DNA of 64,000 bases from QIAW01 sp035487295 (GTDB taxonomy: Bacteria > Acidobacteriota > Terriglobia > Terriglobales > Acidobacteriaceae), in assembly GCA_035487295.1 (NCBI GenBank), contig DATHMH010000020.1, positions 186,001-250,000 on the forward strand, given 5' to 3'. Each line of letters starts with the position of its first letter. Position 1 is the stretch's first letter. A model generated the notes under the pieces. The model did not search any database. It had not been told where the DNA came from and was given only the letters and a program-made list of their open reading frames with translations. A program made the position numbers and the translations under genes. Positions 1-8,756 of the stretch are shown in pieces.

Positions 1-158
1 CGGCCGCGTCCGGCGGTGGCGATCTTTTGTGAGTTGACGTCGGGATTGATATATAAGCCCGCTTCACGGATGAGGACGCCGCGCTCCGAGTCGGCGAAAG
101 AAAGCACGGGGCAGAGCAGGAGAAAGAGTGTCAATTTGGAAAATGCTTTATGTTGCAT
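1..158 (-). CDS. secreted SH3-like domain protein, N-terminal fragment (runs off window)
   Basis: An open frame starts at ATG 158 on the minus strand and runs off the left edge. The 52 visible residues begin with MQHKAFSKLTLFLLLC, a basic residue followed by a hydrophobic core and an Ala-Asp cleavage-like site (LSFADS), so a Sec signal peptide is likely. The mature part (RGVLIREAGLYINPDVNSQ) resembles the first strand of bacterial SH3 domains, which usually read as a phrase for a residue string followed by time or cell-wall binding loops. I infer an exported SH3-type protein, but only the first domain strand can be seen and the rest of the architecture is unknown. Confidence 0.5.
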   Translation of the reverse strand, partial: MQHKAFSKLTLFLLLCPVLSFADSERGVLIREAGLYINPDVNSQKIATAGRG

Positions 159-360
159 GACAGTGTTCAGTTCTGATTGCACCAACGCGTGTTGAAGCAA
201 TCAAAATTTGTATAGCCTCCAAGGCTTTGTAAAAACTCGAACCCCAAGACTTTGTCTTTGCGGGACTTGGATCGTTCTTGAATAATACCCAGCGATTTAC
301 AACGTACGCGGCATGGACGAAAATCCGATTGAAGCCGCGGGTGATTCCAATCTCCATCGG

Positions 361-394
361 AGGTCCTTCGCCCTCCGGGCTCAGGATGACATTC
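361..394. repeat. short dispersed repeat, copy 1 (TCCTTCGC...CTCAGGATGACA type)
   Basis: This 34-bp stretch reads as a GC-rich imperfect palindrome ending in TCAGGATGACATTCTT. A related copy lies at 24783-24820 with the same order of motifs (ATCCTTC, a short C/G stem, ATCAGGATGACA). Both are intergenic. Short repeats of this general kind are scattered in many bacterial genomes; no function can be assigned. Confidence 0.5.
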
Positions 395-411
395 TTTGTA
401 TAAATAATTTT

Positions 412-1374
412 TCATCGTTCAATTACCAAAATGCCCGCCAGCATCCTGGGATCGACGTTGCCGCCGCTGACTACAGCTGCAATCTTACGCGCTTTGGGTA
501 ATTCGCCGGCATGAAAGAATGCGGCTGCCGGAGCTGCAGCACCGCTGGGCTCGGCAACGATCCTGACGGTGCTCAAGATACGGCGCATGGATTCGCGAAT
601 CTCATCTTCGCTGACAGTTACAATATCATCTACAAACTTCATGATGTGCGCGAAGGGAATCTCTCCTACGGGATTAGCGCGCAGCCCATCGGCAATAGTG
701 CGGTTCACCTGTTCGGCGGGAAAGGTCACCCGCTGTTTCTGATGAAGGCTGGCCTGGGCATCGGCGGCCAACTCAGGTTCAACCCCTATAACTTTTACCC
801 TGGGATTGCTTTGCTTAATTGCGGAAGCAATTCCACTGATGAGCCCGCCTCCGCTGACCGGGGCCAGAACCAGGTCCACATCGGCCATGTCTTCCAGGAT
901 TTCCAGGCCTATCGTGCCCTGGCCGGCGATGATTTTCTCGTCATCGTAAGGCGGCACGGGCACAAAGCCGTACTGCGCCTCCAGCTCCTCTGCTTTTTTG
1001 ACGCGATCGGCGCTGGCGGGGCCAACAATGACCACGTCGGCGCCATAGCTCCGGGTCGCTTTGAGCTTAATATCCGGAATGTTGTCAGGCACTACGATGG
1101 TGGCGCGCACCCCTTGCGCGCGAGCGGCGTAGGCTACGCCCTGCGCATGATTACCGCTGGAATGGGCGATCACGCCACGCCGTTTTTCGGCATCACTCAG
1201 AGACGCAATCTTGTTGTAAGCGCCGCGCAATTTGAACGATCCAACCGGCTGCAGGCACTCGGCTTTCAGAAAAAGATCGAAGCCCTGGGTTTCGGAAAAG
1301 CGTAATAACGGCGTACGGACCGCCACACCCTGGATGCGCTTTCGCGCCTCCTCAACATCGCTTAGCTTGACGAT
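412..1374 (-). CDS. threonine/serine dehydratase (PLP fold type II)
   Basis: A catabolic-type threonine dehydratase that would deaminate threonine (and serine) to 2-oxobutyrate (pyruvate). The PLP lysine motif GSFKLRGAYNK, the substrate loop SSGNHAQG and the phosphate-binding loop SGGGLISG are all present, with a second SGGN near the C-terminus. There is no C-terminal ACT regulatory domain, so it resembles TdcB-type or short IlvA enzymes. The frame is open to 1476, but homology begins at VKLSDVEEARKRI. I therefore place the start at an ATC codon at 1374, preceded by GGAGG at a good distance; this gives 320 residues, the usual family length. It would overlap the end of the hydrolase gene by 13 bases, suggesting translational coupling. 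The next upstream ATG (1476) would add a 34-residue tail that looks like out-of-frame hydrolase sequence. Confidence 0.88.
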   Translation of the reverse strand: MVKLSDVEEARKRIQGVAVRTPLLRFSETQGFDLFLKAECLQPVGSFKLRGAYNKIASLSDAEKRRGVIAHSSGNHAQGVAYAARAQGVRATIVVPDNIPDIKLKATRSYGADVVIVGPASADRVKKAEELEAQYGFVPVPPYDDEKIIAGQGTIGLEILEDMADVDLVLAPVSGGGLISGIASAIKQSNPRVKVIGVEPELAADAQASLHQKQRVTFPAEQVNRTIADGLRANPVGEIPFAHIMKFVDDIVTVSEDEIRESMRRILSTVRIVAEPSGAAAPAAAFFHAGELPKARKIAAVVSGGNVDPRMLAGILVIER

Positions 1375-2564
1375 GGTGCACCCTCCGGAGAAGGTTTGGC
1401 CGGCGCTACAGTTTCGGCTTCGGCTTGCTGCAAAATTGCCGCCATGAGAGAAACCAGGTCCCATTGTTCTTTCCATGACATCTTATGCTGCATATCCACA
1501 TGACTGAAGGCGGGAGTGATGAGCCGAACTCGAAGATATTCCGCAGGAAGTTCCTGGGCCAGCCACTCGGTTTCTGCTGACGGGATTATATTGTCTGTTT
1601 CGCCATGAAGAAGGAAGACCGGGACCCGGATCTGGTTCAGATGTCCCGCGGGTGAGACCTGCTGCATGAGTATTTGATGCTGATCAATCTCTTTCAGCAA
1701 TTGCGGACGCACGCCCTCCATCTTGTGCTGAAACAGGGCTTCGATGGTTGCTTTCGCCGGCGGACTGAGGCGGCCTTCCTGGGCGCGGGCGGCGTCAAAG
1801 CTCTCCCACAGCCAGAGCCTTAAGGCCTCTCGCGCTGCGGGCTGATCTGCGGGAGAAAAGAAGTCTTCAAGATGAGAATAGACCAGAACGAGCGCGGCAT
1901 ACTGATGGGCGGGAAAAGATTTTACGGAACCATCGGGCAGCTCGACCTTGTCGGTTGCCAGAAAACGGGAGACACGCGCCAGGTCATGATGCGCACCCAC
2001 AGCTACTACGAAGCTGATGTCGTGGGAATAGCGGGAATCGCAGGCTGCCAGCAAGGCCAATCCGCCGGCAAAGCTGAGGCCCATCACGCCTACAGCGTCG
2101 CGGTTCAACTTTTGCCGCAGAAAATGCGCCGCCGAACCGATGGTGTCAATCGATTGCGGATCAATTCGATAATCCGCCAACTCGCTAACCTCGGGCGTTA
2201 ACACGGCCACACCGCTCTGGGCGAAGGCATGGGCAAAGCCCATCAGCCGCGGTTCTTCGATCCCCAAATGGTGAATGCCGTGGACCAGCACGATTCCCGC
2301 CGGTTCGGTGACACCCTGGGGCATGTAGAGCCGGGCACGCACGCTGCCGGAAGAGGTGTCCAGGGTTAGAGCGGTTGCTTCAACCTCGTGGGTCCCAAAC
2401 TCGCCCAGAGTGCCTGGATGATCGGGACTATTCATACGCAGCAGCAGGGAAGTAGCGCGCTGGTAATCATGCGCCGGGGTAAAAGGCAGAGCCACTGCCA
2501 GCAGCACAAGCGCGCAGAAGGCGATCTTGGGCAGCAACCAGCGTTTGCGACGGGTGGGTTTCAA
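1362..2564 (-). CDS. alpha/beta hydrolase with N-terminal signal anchor
   Basis: A serine hydrolase of the alpha/beta fold, 400 residues. Residues 9-30 form a hydrophobic signal peptide or anchor. An HG motif near 95 (LVHGIHH) marks the oxyanion region, the nucleophile elbow is GLSFAGG with Ser164, the likely acid is Asp324 (HGETDNIIP) and the base His355 (FSHVDM). This order is normal for the dienelactone-hydrolase/peptidase S9-like group. Substrate cannot be deduced. The start codon is TTG and a TATAAT sequence lies only 8 bases upstream (2572-2577 on the plus strand), so the transcript may be nearly leaderless. It overlaps the threonine dehydratase downstream, which it probably drives. Confidence 0.75.
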   Translation of the reverse strand: MKPTRRKRWLLPKIAFCALVLLAVALPFTPAHDYQRATSLLLRMNSPDHPGTLGEFGTHEVEATALTLDTSSGSVRARLYMPQGVTEPAGIVLVHGIHHLGIEEPRLMGFAHAFAQSGVAVLTPEVSELADYRIDPQSIDTIGSAAHFLRQKLNRDAVGVMGLSFAGGLALLAACDSRYSHDISFVVAVGAHHDLARVSRFLATDKVELPDGSVKSFPAHQYAALVLVYSHLEDFFSPADQPAAREALRLWLWESFDAARAQEGRLSPPAKATIEALFQHKMEGVRPQLLKEIDQHQILMQQVSPAGHLNQIRVPVFLLHGETDNIIPSAETEWLAQELPAEYLRVRLITPAFSHVDMQHKMSWKEQWDLVSLMAAILQQAEAETVAPAKPSPEGAPSSS

Positions 2565-2579
2565 GAGGACAATTATAGC

Positions 2580-2642
2580 TTCACCACAGAGTCACAGAGA
2601 GAATTGATTCATTGAATCATCGGGTCATTGAGTGATTGAGAA
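2580..2642. repeat. composite dispersed repeat, copy 1 (CACAGAG plus CATTGAGTCATTG family)
   Basis: The spacer contains TTCACCACAGAGTCACAGAG followed by several ATTGATTCATTGAATCAT-like heptamers. The same two-part arrangement occurs at 16891-16960, where it forms the left arm of a long inverted repeat. The remainder of the spacer (to 2815) includes a small palindrome at 2763-2781 (AGCCGGGGACGGCT) and AT-rich repeats of ATTACGATT type. No gene is visible here. Confidence 0.6.
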
Positions 2643-2815
2643 GTGGGTAACTGCGTAATCTGGTAATTTTCGAATTACGATTCTCGATTTACGATTGATA
2701 GAAGCTTGTCGAGTCGAACATCCCCGCTCCCCTCCAGTTGAACTTGATTGTCGGCAGACACAGCCGGGGACGGCTGTGCCACACGTGCAAAACCAAAATT
2801 GAAAGTAGCTGCAGC

Positions 2816-4495
2816 TTAGATTTCCAGAATCACCGGCATAATCAACGGCCGTCGGGCTGTGTTCTTGTTAATGTAACGCTTTAGGTCCTGGCGAATTTTT
2901 TCTTTGATTACGCCGTAATCGGCCTTTTCTTCTGCGCTGGATTCTTCCAGGGTTTTCATGACAATGGTGCGCGCCTGATCGAGGAAGCCGTCTTCCTCGG
3001 CCAATCCACCGGCCCCGGCAAAGCCGCGCATGACAATCTCAGGCGTTGCTTCTACGCGCCCGGAGAGTTTGTTGATGGCGATGATGGGCAGCACGATACC
3101 GTCTTCGCCCAGGTGGCGGCGGTCGCGGATCACGAGGTCTTCGACCACATCAGTCATCGATCCGGAATCAATGCAAACTCGCCCCACGGTTACGCGACCG
3201 GCCTTGCGCGCGCCCAGTTCGTCGATTTCCAGGATATCCCCGCTTTCAATTTGCATGACCTGGCCTACGGCGCCGTGCATAGTAGCAGCCAGTTCGCCGT
3301 GGCGGCGCAGTTGCCGGTATTCCCCGTGGATAGGAATGAAGTAGCGCGGCTTCACCAGGTTGATAATCAGCTTGAGCTCTTCCTGGCTTGCGTGTCCGCT
3401 TACGTGGACGGGCGGAGTCGAGCCGTCTTCGTAGACCACATGAGCTTCACGGCGAAAGATGTGGTCAATCATGCGGTAAATGCTTTTTTCGTTGCCGGGA
3501 ATAATGCGGGAAGAGAGCACGACGGTATCGCCGGGTTCAATGCGGGCGTGTTTGTGGTTATCTACCGCTGCACGCGACAGGGCAGACATGGGTTCGCCCT
3601 GGGTGCCGCTGATGAGCACGCAAACTTTCTCCGGGGGATAGTTTCTCAAATCGCCGGGATGAATGAGCACTCCGTTAGGGATCTCGATGTATCCCAGATC
3701 CTCGGCAATTTCCGACGAGTTGGTCATGGAGCGGCCGACCAGCGCCACCTTCCGGCGGTATTCATGCGCCAACTCAAAAGCCAGCTTGATGCGATGAATG
3801 GAAGAAGAAAAGCAGGAGATGAAAATCCGCCGCTCCGCCCGGGTGAATACCTCGTCAAACTTGCGACGCACGGCGCGTTCGCTGGGAGTGTAGCCGGGAC
3901 GCTCTACGTTGGTGGAATCCTGCAACAACGCCAGCACGCCTTCTTTCCCGTATTCGGCGAAGGCATGCAAATCAAAGAGGCGGTTATCGGTCGGAGTGGG
4001 ATCAACCTTGAAGTCGCCGGTGTGAATGATGACCCCAATCGGGGTGTGGATGGCCAGGGCCACGCAATCCACCAGGCTGTGGGTCACCTGGATGGGATGA
4101 ATGGTAAACGGCCCGATCTGGAAGCGCTTGCCGGCCTCGATAGTATGTAATTTGGCGTTTTCCAGCAGGCCATGCTCTTCTAACCTGTCTTCCACATAGG
4201 CCAGCGTGAACTCGGTGCCGTAAACCGGCAAGTTCAATTCGCTAAGCACCCAGGGCAGGCCACCGATGTGGTCCTCATGGCCGTGGGTCAGCACGATGGC
4301 CCTGACCTTGTCGCGGTTCTCGATGAGGTAAGTGATATCGGGGACGACGATGTCTACCCCCAACAGCTCCGATTCAGGGAACATCAGGCCGGCATCGATG
4401 ACAATGATGTCATCCTGCCAGCGCAAGGCCATGCAGTTCATTCCGAACTCGCCCAGGCCGCCCAAGGGCACGATATGGAGTTTTCCAGCAGGCAT
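2816..4495 (-). CDS. rnj: ribonuclease J
   Basis: A metallo-beta-lactamase/beta-CASP ribonuclease that acts as 5'-3' exonuclease and endonuclease in mRNA decay and rRNA maturation. The zinc motif is THGHEDHIGG (His71, His73, Asp75, His76). Further metal ligands fall in VTHSLVDCV and HTGDFKVD, the beta-CASP region follows with VLISGTQGEPMSAL, and the late motif HVSGHASQEEL with IPIHGEYRQL completes the active site. At 559 residues it has the normal RNase J length, including the C-terminal domain. The gene stands alone, transcribed away from the propeller gene on the opposite strand. A single paralogue is visible, so RNase J1 versus J2 cannot be decided. Confidence 0.95.
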   Translation of the reverse strand: MPAGKLHIVPLGGLGEFGMNCMALRWQDDIIVIDAGLMFPESELLGVDIVVPDITYLIENRDKVRAIVLTHGHEDHIGGLPWVLSELNLPVYGTEFTLAYVEDRLEEHGLLENAKLHTIEAGKRFQIGPFTIHPIQVTHSLVDCVALAIHTPIGVIIHTGDFKVDPTPTDNRLFDLHAFAEYGKEGVLALLQDSTNVERPGYTPSERAVRRKFDEVFTRAERRIFISCFSSSIHRIKLAFELAHEYRRKVALVGRSMTNSSEIAEDLGYIEIPNGVLIHPGDLRNYPPEKVCVLISGTQGEPMSALSRAAVDNHKHARIEPGDTVVLSSRIIPGNEKSIYRMIDHIFRREAHVVYEDGSTPPVHVSGHASQEELKLIINLVKPRYFIPIHGEYRQLRRHGELAATMHGAVGQVMQIESGDILEIDELGARKAGRVTVGRVCIDSGSMTDVVEDLVIRDRRHLGEDGIVLPIIAINKLSGRVEATPEIVMRGFAGAGGLAEEDGFLDQARTIVMKTLEESSAEEKADYGVIKEKIRQDLKRYINKNTARRPLIMPVILEI

Positions 4496-4733
4496 TCAAC
4501 GAAGGCTTGAAAGTTATGATGCTAGCACACGCGCCGGTAAGCTCCCGTGATTTTGTCATTTTGCGGCGTTGCGCCAAGCAGTGATTGCTCTAATGCCTGG
4601 AGCCCAAAAGATTCTTATGGCCGTAATAAAATCTTCAAATTATCGCCCACTATCCGGCGGGATGGATTTAATGCATAATTGATTCACCTCCCAAGAAACG
4701 GTCTCTCAAGTTACGGCGCAAGAAAATCCAGAC

Positions 4734-7700
4734 TTGCAGATGAGGCTCTGCACTCGACCCCCGATCATCCGGATGGTTTTGCTGGGAATTTTGTTCTTAG
4801 CTTCCGGAAAAATAACTGCCTACCCGGCAGGGCCAAACCCAGAGCCCGCGCTGCCGGCGAACCCTCGCTATGCCTTTGAGCACATTGAACGCGCAGGCCT
4901 GAGCACGAAGACGGTTACCGCCTTGCTCCAGGACCGGCTGGGATTCCTGTGGATTGGCACCCAAAGCGGCCTGCTGCGCTTCGATGGCACCGATGTAGTC
5001 GGGTTTACTCGTGAGGAAGGACTGCCCACCGGGTTTATCGACCAGCTCTTGCTCGGGCCTGCGGGCATGGTATGGGTGGGCACGGCCTCTGGAATCGCGC
5101 ACTTTAACGGCCAGCGTTTCGTGGAATTGAAACTGCCGTCCCCCACGATGAGCATCCAGCCGATTCACCAGCTTTTTGCCATCGACAAGCGCAATGGAAT
5201 CTATATTGCCACTACCGACGGGCTGCTGTGGATTGATGGCTTCGATCCCAACCATTCGCGCCTGCTAACCAGCAATGACGGCCTGCCACGGGGAACGATT
5301 GATGCGCTCTATTCCGGTTCAGACGGCGTGCTTTGGTTCGCTGTAGGACACCGCTTAGGCCGGCTGCGCACACCGGCCTCGCAGCCTGAAATTCTGCCCA
5401 CAGGCATTGGAAGACCAAACGAGGCAATTATTGCCATCCTGGTGGATGGAGAACAAAACCTTTGGGTAAGAACCACTGAGCACCTGGACCGCTTCAACCT
5501 GGGCACAAGCCAATTCATCATGGATGACGCCGGCATCCCCGGAGCCAACGATTTTGGCGGGCCCTCGTTCGACCGACAAGGCAATCTTCTGGTGCCAACG
5601 GTAAACGGCCTGTTCCGGCGCATCAATCATCACTGGGAGGCATACGGCGAGAAGCAAGGCATGTCGTCAGAGGCAGTTTATGCTGCGCTCGAAGACCGCG
5701 AGGGCGCCCTCTGGATTGGTTACGGCGGCATGGGACTTGATCGCTGGCCCAATCCGGCCACGTGGTCAGCATGGGGAAAGTTCGAAGGACTGCCCGACAA
5801 CGTAGTCTGGTGCACGCTGCACGACCATCAGGGACGGCTCTGGGTTGGAACCAACAAAGGGCTCGCCATGTGGAGCCCAGCCTCGCACTCCTGGCGGGTC
5901 TGGAAGCAAGCGCAGGGGCTGGCAGGCTCGATTGTGCGGCAATTGCCGTTGGCGAAAGACGGATTTATCTGGGTGCTCTCGTATCCTGGCGGGCTGACCC
6001 GTATTGATCCCGCGACGTTACAACTTCGGCGCGTGGCGGTTGAGCCGGCGAACGCGCGCGACCCGACAGGAATGGCGGTCGGCCCCGACAACAAGCTTTG
6101 GATTGGCAATGCCCAGTATTTGAAGACGATCAGCGACGAGAATGGCAGGGCGGTTTTTCGCAACGTCAGCTTTCCTTCTGAGATCATGCGTTCCACGAGT
6201 CATCCGGTGTTCTCGTCGGACGGCGTATTGTGGACCTGTGGACGCGGCGGCGTCTCCCGCTTCGACGGCAAACGTTGGCTGCACTTCACCATCAAGGATG
6301 GACTGCGCTCCGACGTTGTCACTGAGGTGGTTCCCGTCAGCAGCAACGAAATATGGTTCCGCTATGACGAAGCCCTGGGACTAGGGCATTTGAGTATTTC
6401 TGGAACGGCGGCAAGAGTGGAGCACATAACCACTGCCGACGGGCTTAGAACAGACGCCATCTACATGATTGGCCTTGATCGCGCCGGACAGGTATGGACC
6501 GGAGGAGACAGCGGCGTCTCAGTCATTGATGCACAAAGGCACATCACGAACCTCACGCGGGCTGACGGCCTTATATGGGATGACATCAGCGCCGCCGCCT
6601 TCGGGGTAGAACCTGATGGAAGTGTGTTGATCGGAACCAGCCGCGGCTTGTCTCACTATGCTCCGCGCAAAGCTGAGCCGGCCCAGGCTGCGCACTCAGT
6701 GCCCGTGGTCATTACCTCGGCCCACCTTGGCAATCGAGAACGCATGGCGGAGACGAATCCGGAGGCAAGATATAGCGAGCGGGTATTTTCAGCGCGCTTT
6801 GTGCCTTTGACCTTCCTTGAGCCGCAACGTTACCGCTGCCGCTACCGGCTCAACGGAATGGAGTCTGAATTCACTGAAACCGCTCTGCGCGAAGTGCGCT
6901 ATCCCTCTCTGGCCGCAGGCGCTTACACATTCGAGGTTTCCTGCCGCCTCGATGAAAATCAATGGAGCGTCCCCGCCACATTTTCATTTTCCATCCGGCC
7001 GGCGTGGTGGGAGCGCTGGTGGGCCCGGCTGCTGGGATTGGGCCTGCTGGTGTTTCTGATTTACCTGATGTTCCGGATTCGAACCGCCGCTCTGAATGCC
7101 GATCGCAAGCGCCTGGAGGCCGCTGTAGCAGCCCGCAGCGCCGAACTGGCGGCTGCAAACCGCGAACTGGCAGAAGCAGCCCTGACCGATCCCTTGACCG
7201 GCATGCGCAACCGGAGATTCTTCAACAGCATGATCGCCGCCGATGTCAGCCAGGTGATTCGCGCATACTCAGACGCTGCCCACAGCACCGATCACCGCGA
7301 TCTGGTGTTTTATCTGGTTGATATCGATCACTTTAAGGAAATCAATGACGTCTACGGCCATCATGTGGGAGACTATGCGCTCATCGAAGTCACACAGCGC
7401 CTTGCCCGCGTGGTACGCACGTCAGACATGATCATTCGCTGGGGCGGAGAGGAATTTCTGATTGTCTCACGCGGGGCGGAGCGCCGCGATGCCCAGGCCC
7501 TGGCGGCCCGTATTCTTTCCAGCGTGGCAACGGAGCCGATTGACTTAGGGGGCGGAAAATCGCTGGTCAGGACATGCTCGCTGGGATGGGCGAGCTTTCC
7601 CTGGTTCCGTTCCGCTCCGGATGCGCTCTCCCTGGAAGAAGTGTTGACGCTTGTGGACCGTGCGCTCTATATGGCCAAAAACTCCGGACGGAACCAGGCC

Positions 7701-7835
7701 ATCGGCATTATGGCAGCGGAGAGGGAACCGGTTGGTGTGCAAGCGGAGGTTACAGAGATTGAAGGACGCAAGGTGCAGATCGTCCGGATCTTTGGTCCGC
7801 AGCCGAAACCGGAACCTGCCGCCTTCAACGCGTAG
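4734..7835 (+). CDS. beta-propeller sensor diguanylate cyclase (GGDEF)
   Basis: A large one-piece sensor that probably makes cyclic di-GMP. After a signal peptide (hydrophobic core around MVLLGILFLASG, residues 13-25) come about a dozen two-component-regulator propeller blades, recognisable by repeated xLWIGTxxGLxRFDG phrases up to about residue 640. A Y_Y_Y-type domain precedes a single membrane helix (about 757-783, WWERWWARLLGLGLLVF), then a short coiled coil and a GGDEF domain starting DPLTGMRNRRFF (about 818). The active-site motif is GGEEF at 904-908 and an inhibitory-site RTSD lies exactly five residues before it, so both catalysis and product feedback look intact. The listed start is a TTG; an ATG two codons later (4740) or at residue 14 is also possible. 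It converges with the Fis-like gene, 12 bp apart. Confidence 0.88.
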   Translation: MQMRLCTRPPIIRMVLLGILFLASGKITAYPAGPNPEPALPANPRYAFEHIERAGLSTKTVTALLQDRLGFLWIGTQSGLLRFDGTDVVGFTREEGLPTGFIDQLLLGPAGMVWVGTASGIAHFNGQRFVELKLPSPTMSIQPIHQLFAIDKRNGIYIATTDGLLWIDGFDPNHSRLLTSNDGLPRGTIDALYSGSDGVLWFAVGHRLGRLRTPASQPEILPTGIGRPNEAIIAILVDGEQNLWVRTTEHLDRFNLGTSQFIMDDAGIPGANDFGGPSFDRQGNLLVPTVNGLFRRINHHWEAYGEKQGMSSEAVYAALEDREGALWIGYGGMGLDRWPNPATWSAWGKFEGLPDNVVWCTLHDHQGRLWVGTNKGLAMWSPASHSWRVWKQAQGLAGSIVRQLPLAKDGFIWVLSYPGGLTRIDPATLQLRRVAVEPANARDPTGMAVGPDNKLWIGNAQYLKTISDENGRAVFRNVSFPSEIMRSTSHPVFSSDGVLWTCGRGGVSRFDGKRWLHFTIKDGLRSDVVTEVVPVSSNEIWFRYDEALGLGHLSISGTAARVEHITTADGLRTDAIYMIGLDRAGQVWTGGDSGVSVIDAQRHITNLTRADGLIWDDISAAAFGVEPDGSVLIGTSRGLSHYAPRKAEPAQAAHSVPVVITSAHLGNRERMAETNPEARYSERVFSARFVPLTFLEPQRYRCRYRLNGMESEFTETALREVRYPSLAAGAYTFEVSCRLDENQWSVPATFSFSIRPAWWERWWARLLGLGLLVFLIYLMFRIRTAALNADRKRLEAAVAARSAELAAANRELAEAALTDPLTGMRNRRFFNSMIAADVSQVIRAYSDAAHSTDHRDLVFYLVDIDHFKEINDVYGHHVGDYALIEVTQRLARVVRTSDMIIRWGGEEFLIVSRGAERRDAQALAARILSSVATEPIDLGGGKSLVRTCSLGWASFPWFRSAPDALSLEEVLTLVDRALYMAKNSGRNQAIGIMAAEREPVGVQAEVTEIEGRKVQIVRIFGPQPKPEPAAFNA

Positions 7836-7847
7836 AAGTTTGCAGGC

Positions 7848-8123
7848 TTATCGCGCCGCTTTCTTCTCCAGGGCAACCGGGCGGGCGCTCGCAGGCGGGC
7901 GCCGCACGCCGTTCAGCGCGCGCAGGTCAATCTTCAACTCAGAGATGGTCCGGCTCAGGGTATTGCGGTGCATGCCCAACTCGCGGGCGGTTTTGCACTG
8001 GTTGCCGCTGTTCTCCTGAAGGACAGTGCAGATAAAATGCTTTTTGAATTCGCGCACAGCCTCGGAATAAAGAATGCCTCTTTTATGCATCTGCTGAACC
8101 AGAGCTTCGAGTTGGTCTTTCAC
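7848..8123 (-). CDS. Fis-type helix-turn-helix regulator
   Basis: A 91-residue protein whose residues about 15-70 match the C-terminal DNA-binding helices of the Fis/NtrC family: FKKHFICTVLQENSGNQ followed by the turn ARELGMHRNTLSRTISEL. There is no AAA+ or receiver domain, so it is a stand-alone Fis-like DNA-binding protein. The tail is basic and Ala/Pro/Arg-rich. Translation likely starts at a GTG (8123) behind AGAGG. Targets are unknown. It faces the propeller diguanylate cyclase tail to tail and lies upstream-distal to the cvpA-purC pair. Confidence 0.75.
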   Translation of the reverse strand: MKDQLEALVQQMHKRGILYSEAVREFKKHFICTVLQENSGNQCKTARELGMHRNTLSRTISELKIDLRALNGVRRPPASARPVALEKKAAR

Positions 8124-8196
8124 CGGAACGCCTCTCTTCCTAATCCTGAATCGGTTATATGAAATTAATTCCTATTGCACGCAAATGCCGCTTGTC

Positions 8197-8754
8197 TCAA
8201 TGAGCGGGCGCTTTCTCCCGGCTGCGATGGCTTTCTTCTTCAAGGACGAGCGCATTTACTTTCCCGATGCCTTCTTTCAATCGTCCTCGCAGCTCCGCCG
8301 GCGCCAGCCAACTGACGCCATAGCCAAACACCAGGAAATAGTGTCCCAATCGTGACTGGGAGACCATCGCCACGCCTGGAGAAAATGCAACCAGGCTCAT
8401 GACCAAGACCGTAGCAATTACGATTCCGCGCGCCAAGCCGAACGCCGCACCCAGTGCCCGGTCAAACCATTGCAATCCAGCTTCCTTAAAAATCCATCGC
8501 GCCATGCGTCCTGCCATGCCTGCCAGCAGGATGACGGCAAAGAACACAGTCAAAAAACCAGCCGTATTGGCTACCCATTGGGCGCTGACAAATTGCGAGA
8601 ACCAGGGCGCAACCCGGGTGTACTCCCAGGCCGCGATCAGATAGCCCAGCACCGAGCCGGCCAGAAAAAATATTTCAAAGAAAAAACCCTCAGCCGTCGC
8701 CATCAAAGCCGACAACAAAACGATGGCAACCAGCCCCCAATCGAAAGCAGTCAT
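8197..8754 (-). CDS. cvpA: CvpA family membrane protein
   Basis: A 185-residue protein with about four hydrophobic helices and the family opening MTAFDWGLVAIVLLSALM followed by GFFFEIF and a GARG-like segment (FGLARGIVIATVLV). CvpA proteins are inner-membrane proteins first linked to colicin V production and purF expression. The gene begins two bases after the purC stop codon, so the two are almost certainly cotranscribed, repeating the common link between cvpA and purine genes. The charged C-terminal tail (EEESHRSREKAPAH) is cytoplasmic by prediction. Confidence 0.82.
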   Translation of the reverse strand: MTAFDWGLVAIVLLSALMATAEGFFFEIFFLAGSVLGYLIAAWEYTRVAPWFSQFVSAQWVANTAGFLTVFFAVILLAGMAGRMARWIFKEAGLQWFDRALGAAFGLARGIVIATVLVMSLVAFSPGVAMVSQSRLGHYFLVFGYGVSWLAPAELRGRLKEGIGKVNALVLEEESHRSREKAPAH

Positions 8755-8756
8755 GC

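Noticed and set aside
3113..4150. 345-codon frame opposite RNase J
   Set aside because: Shadow of the conserved rnj reading frame; no family features.
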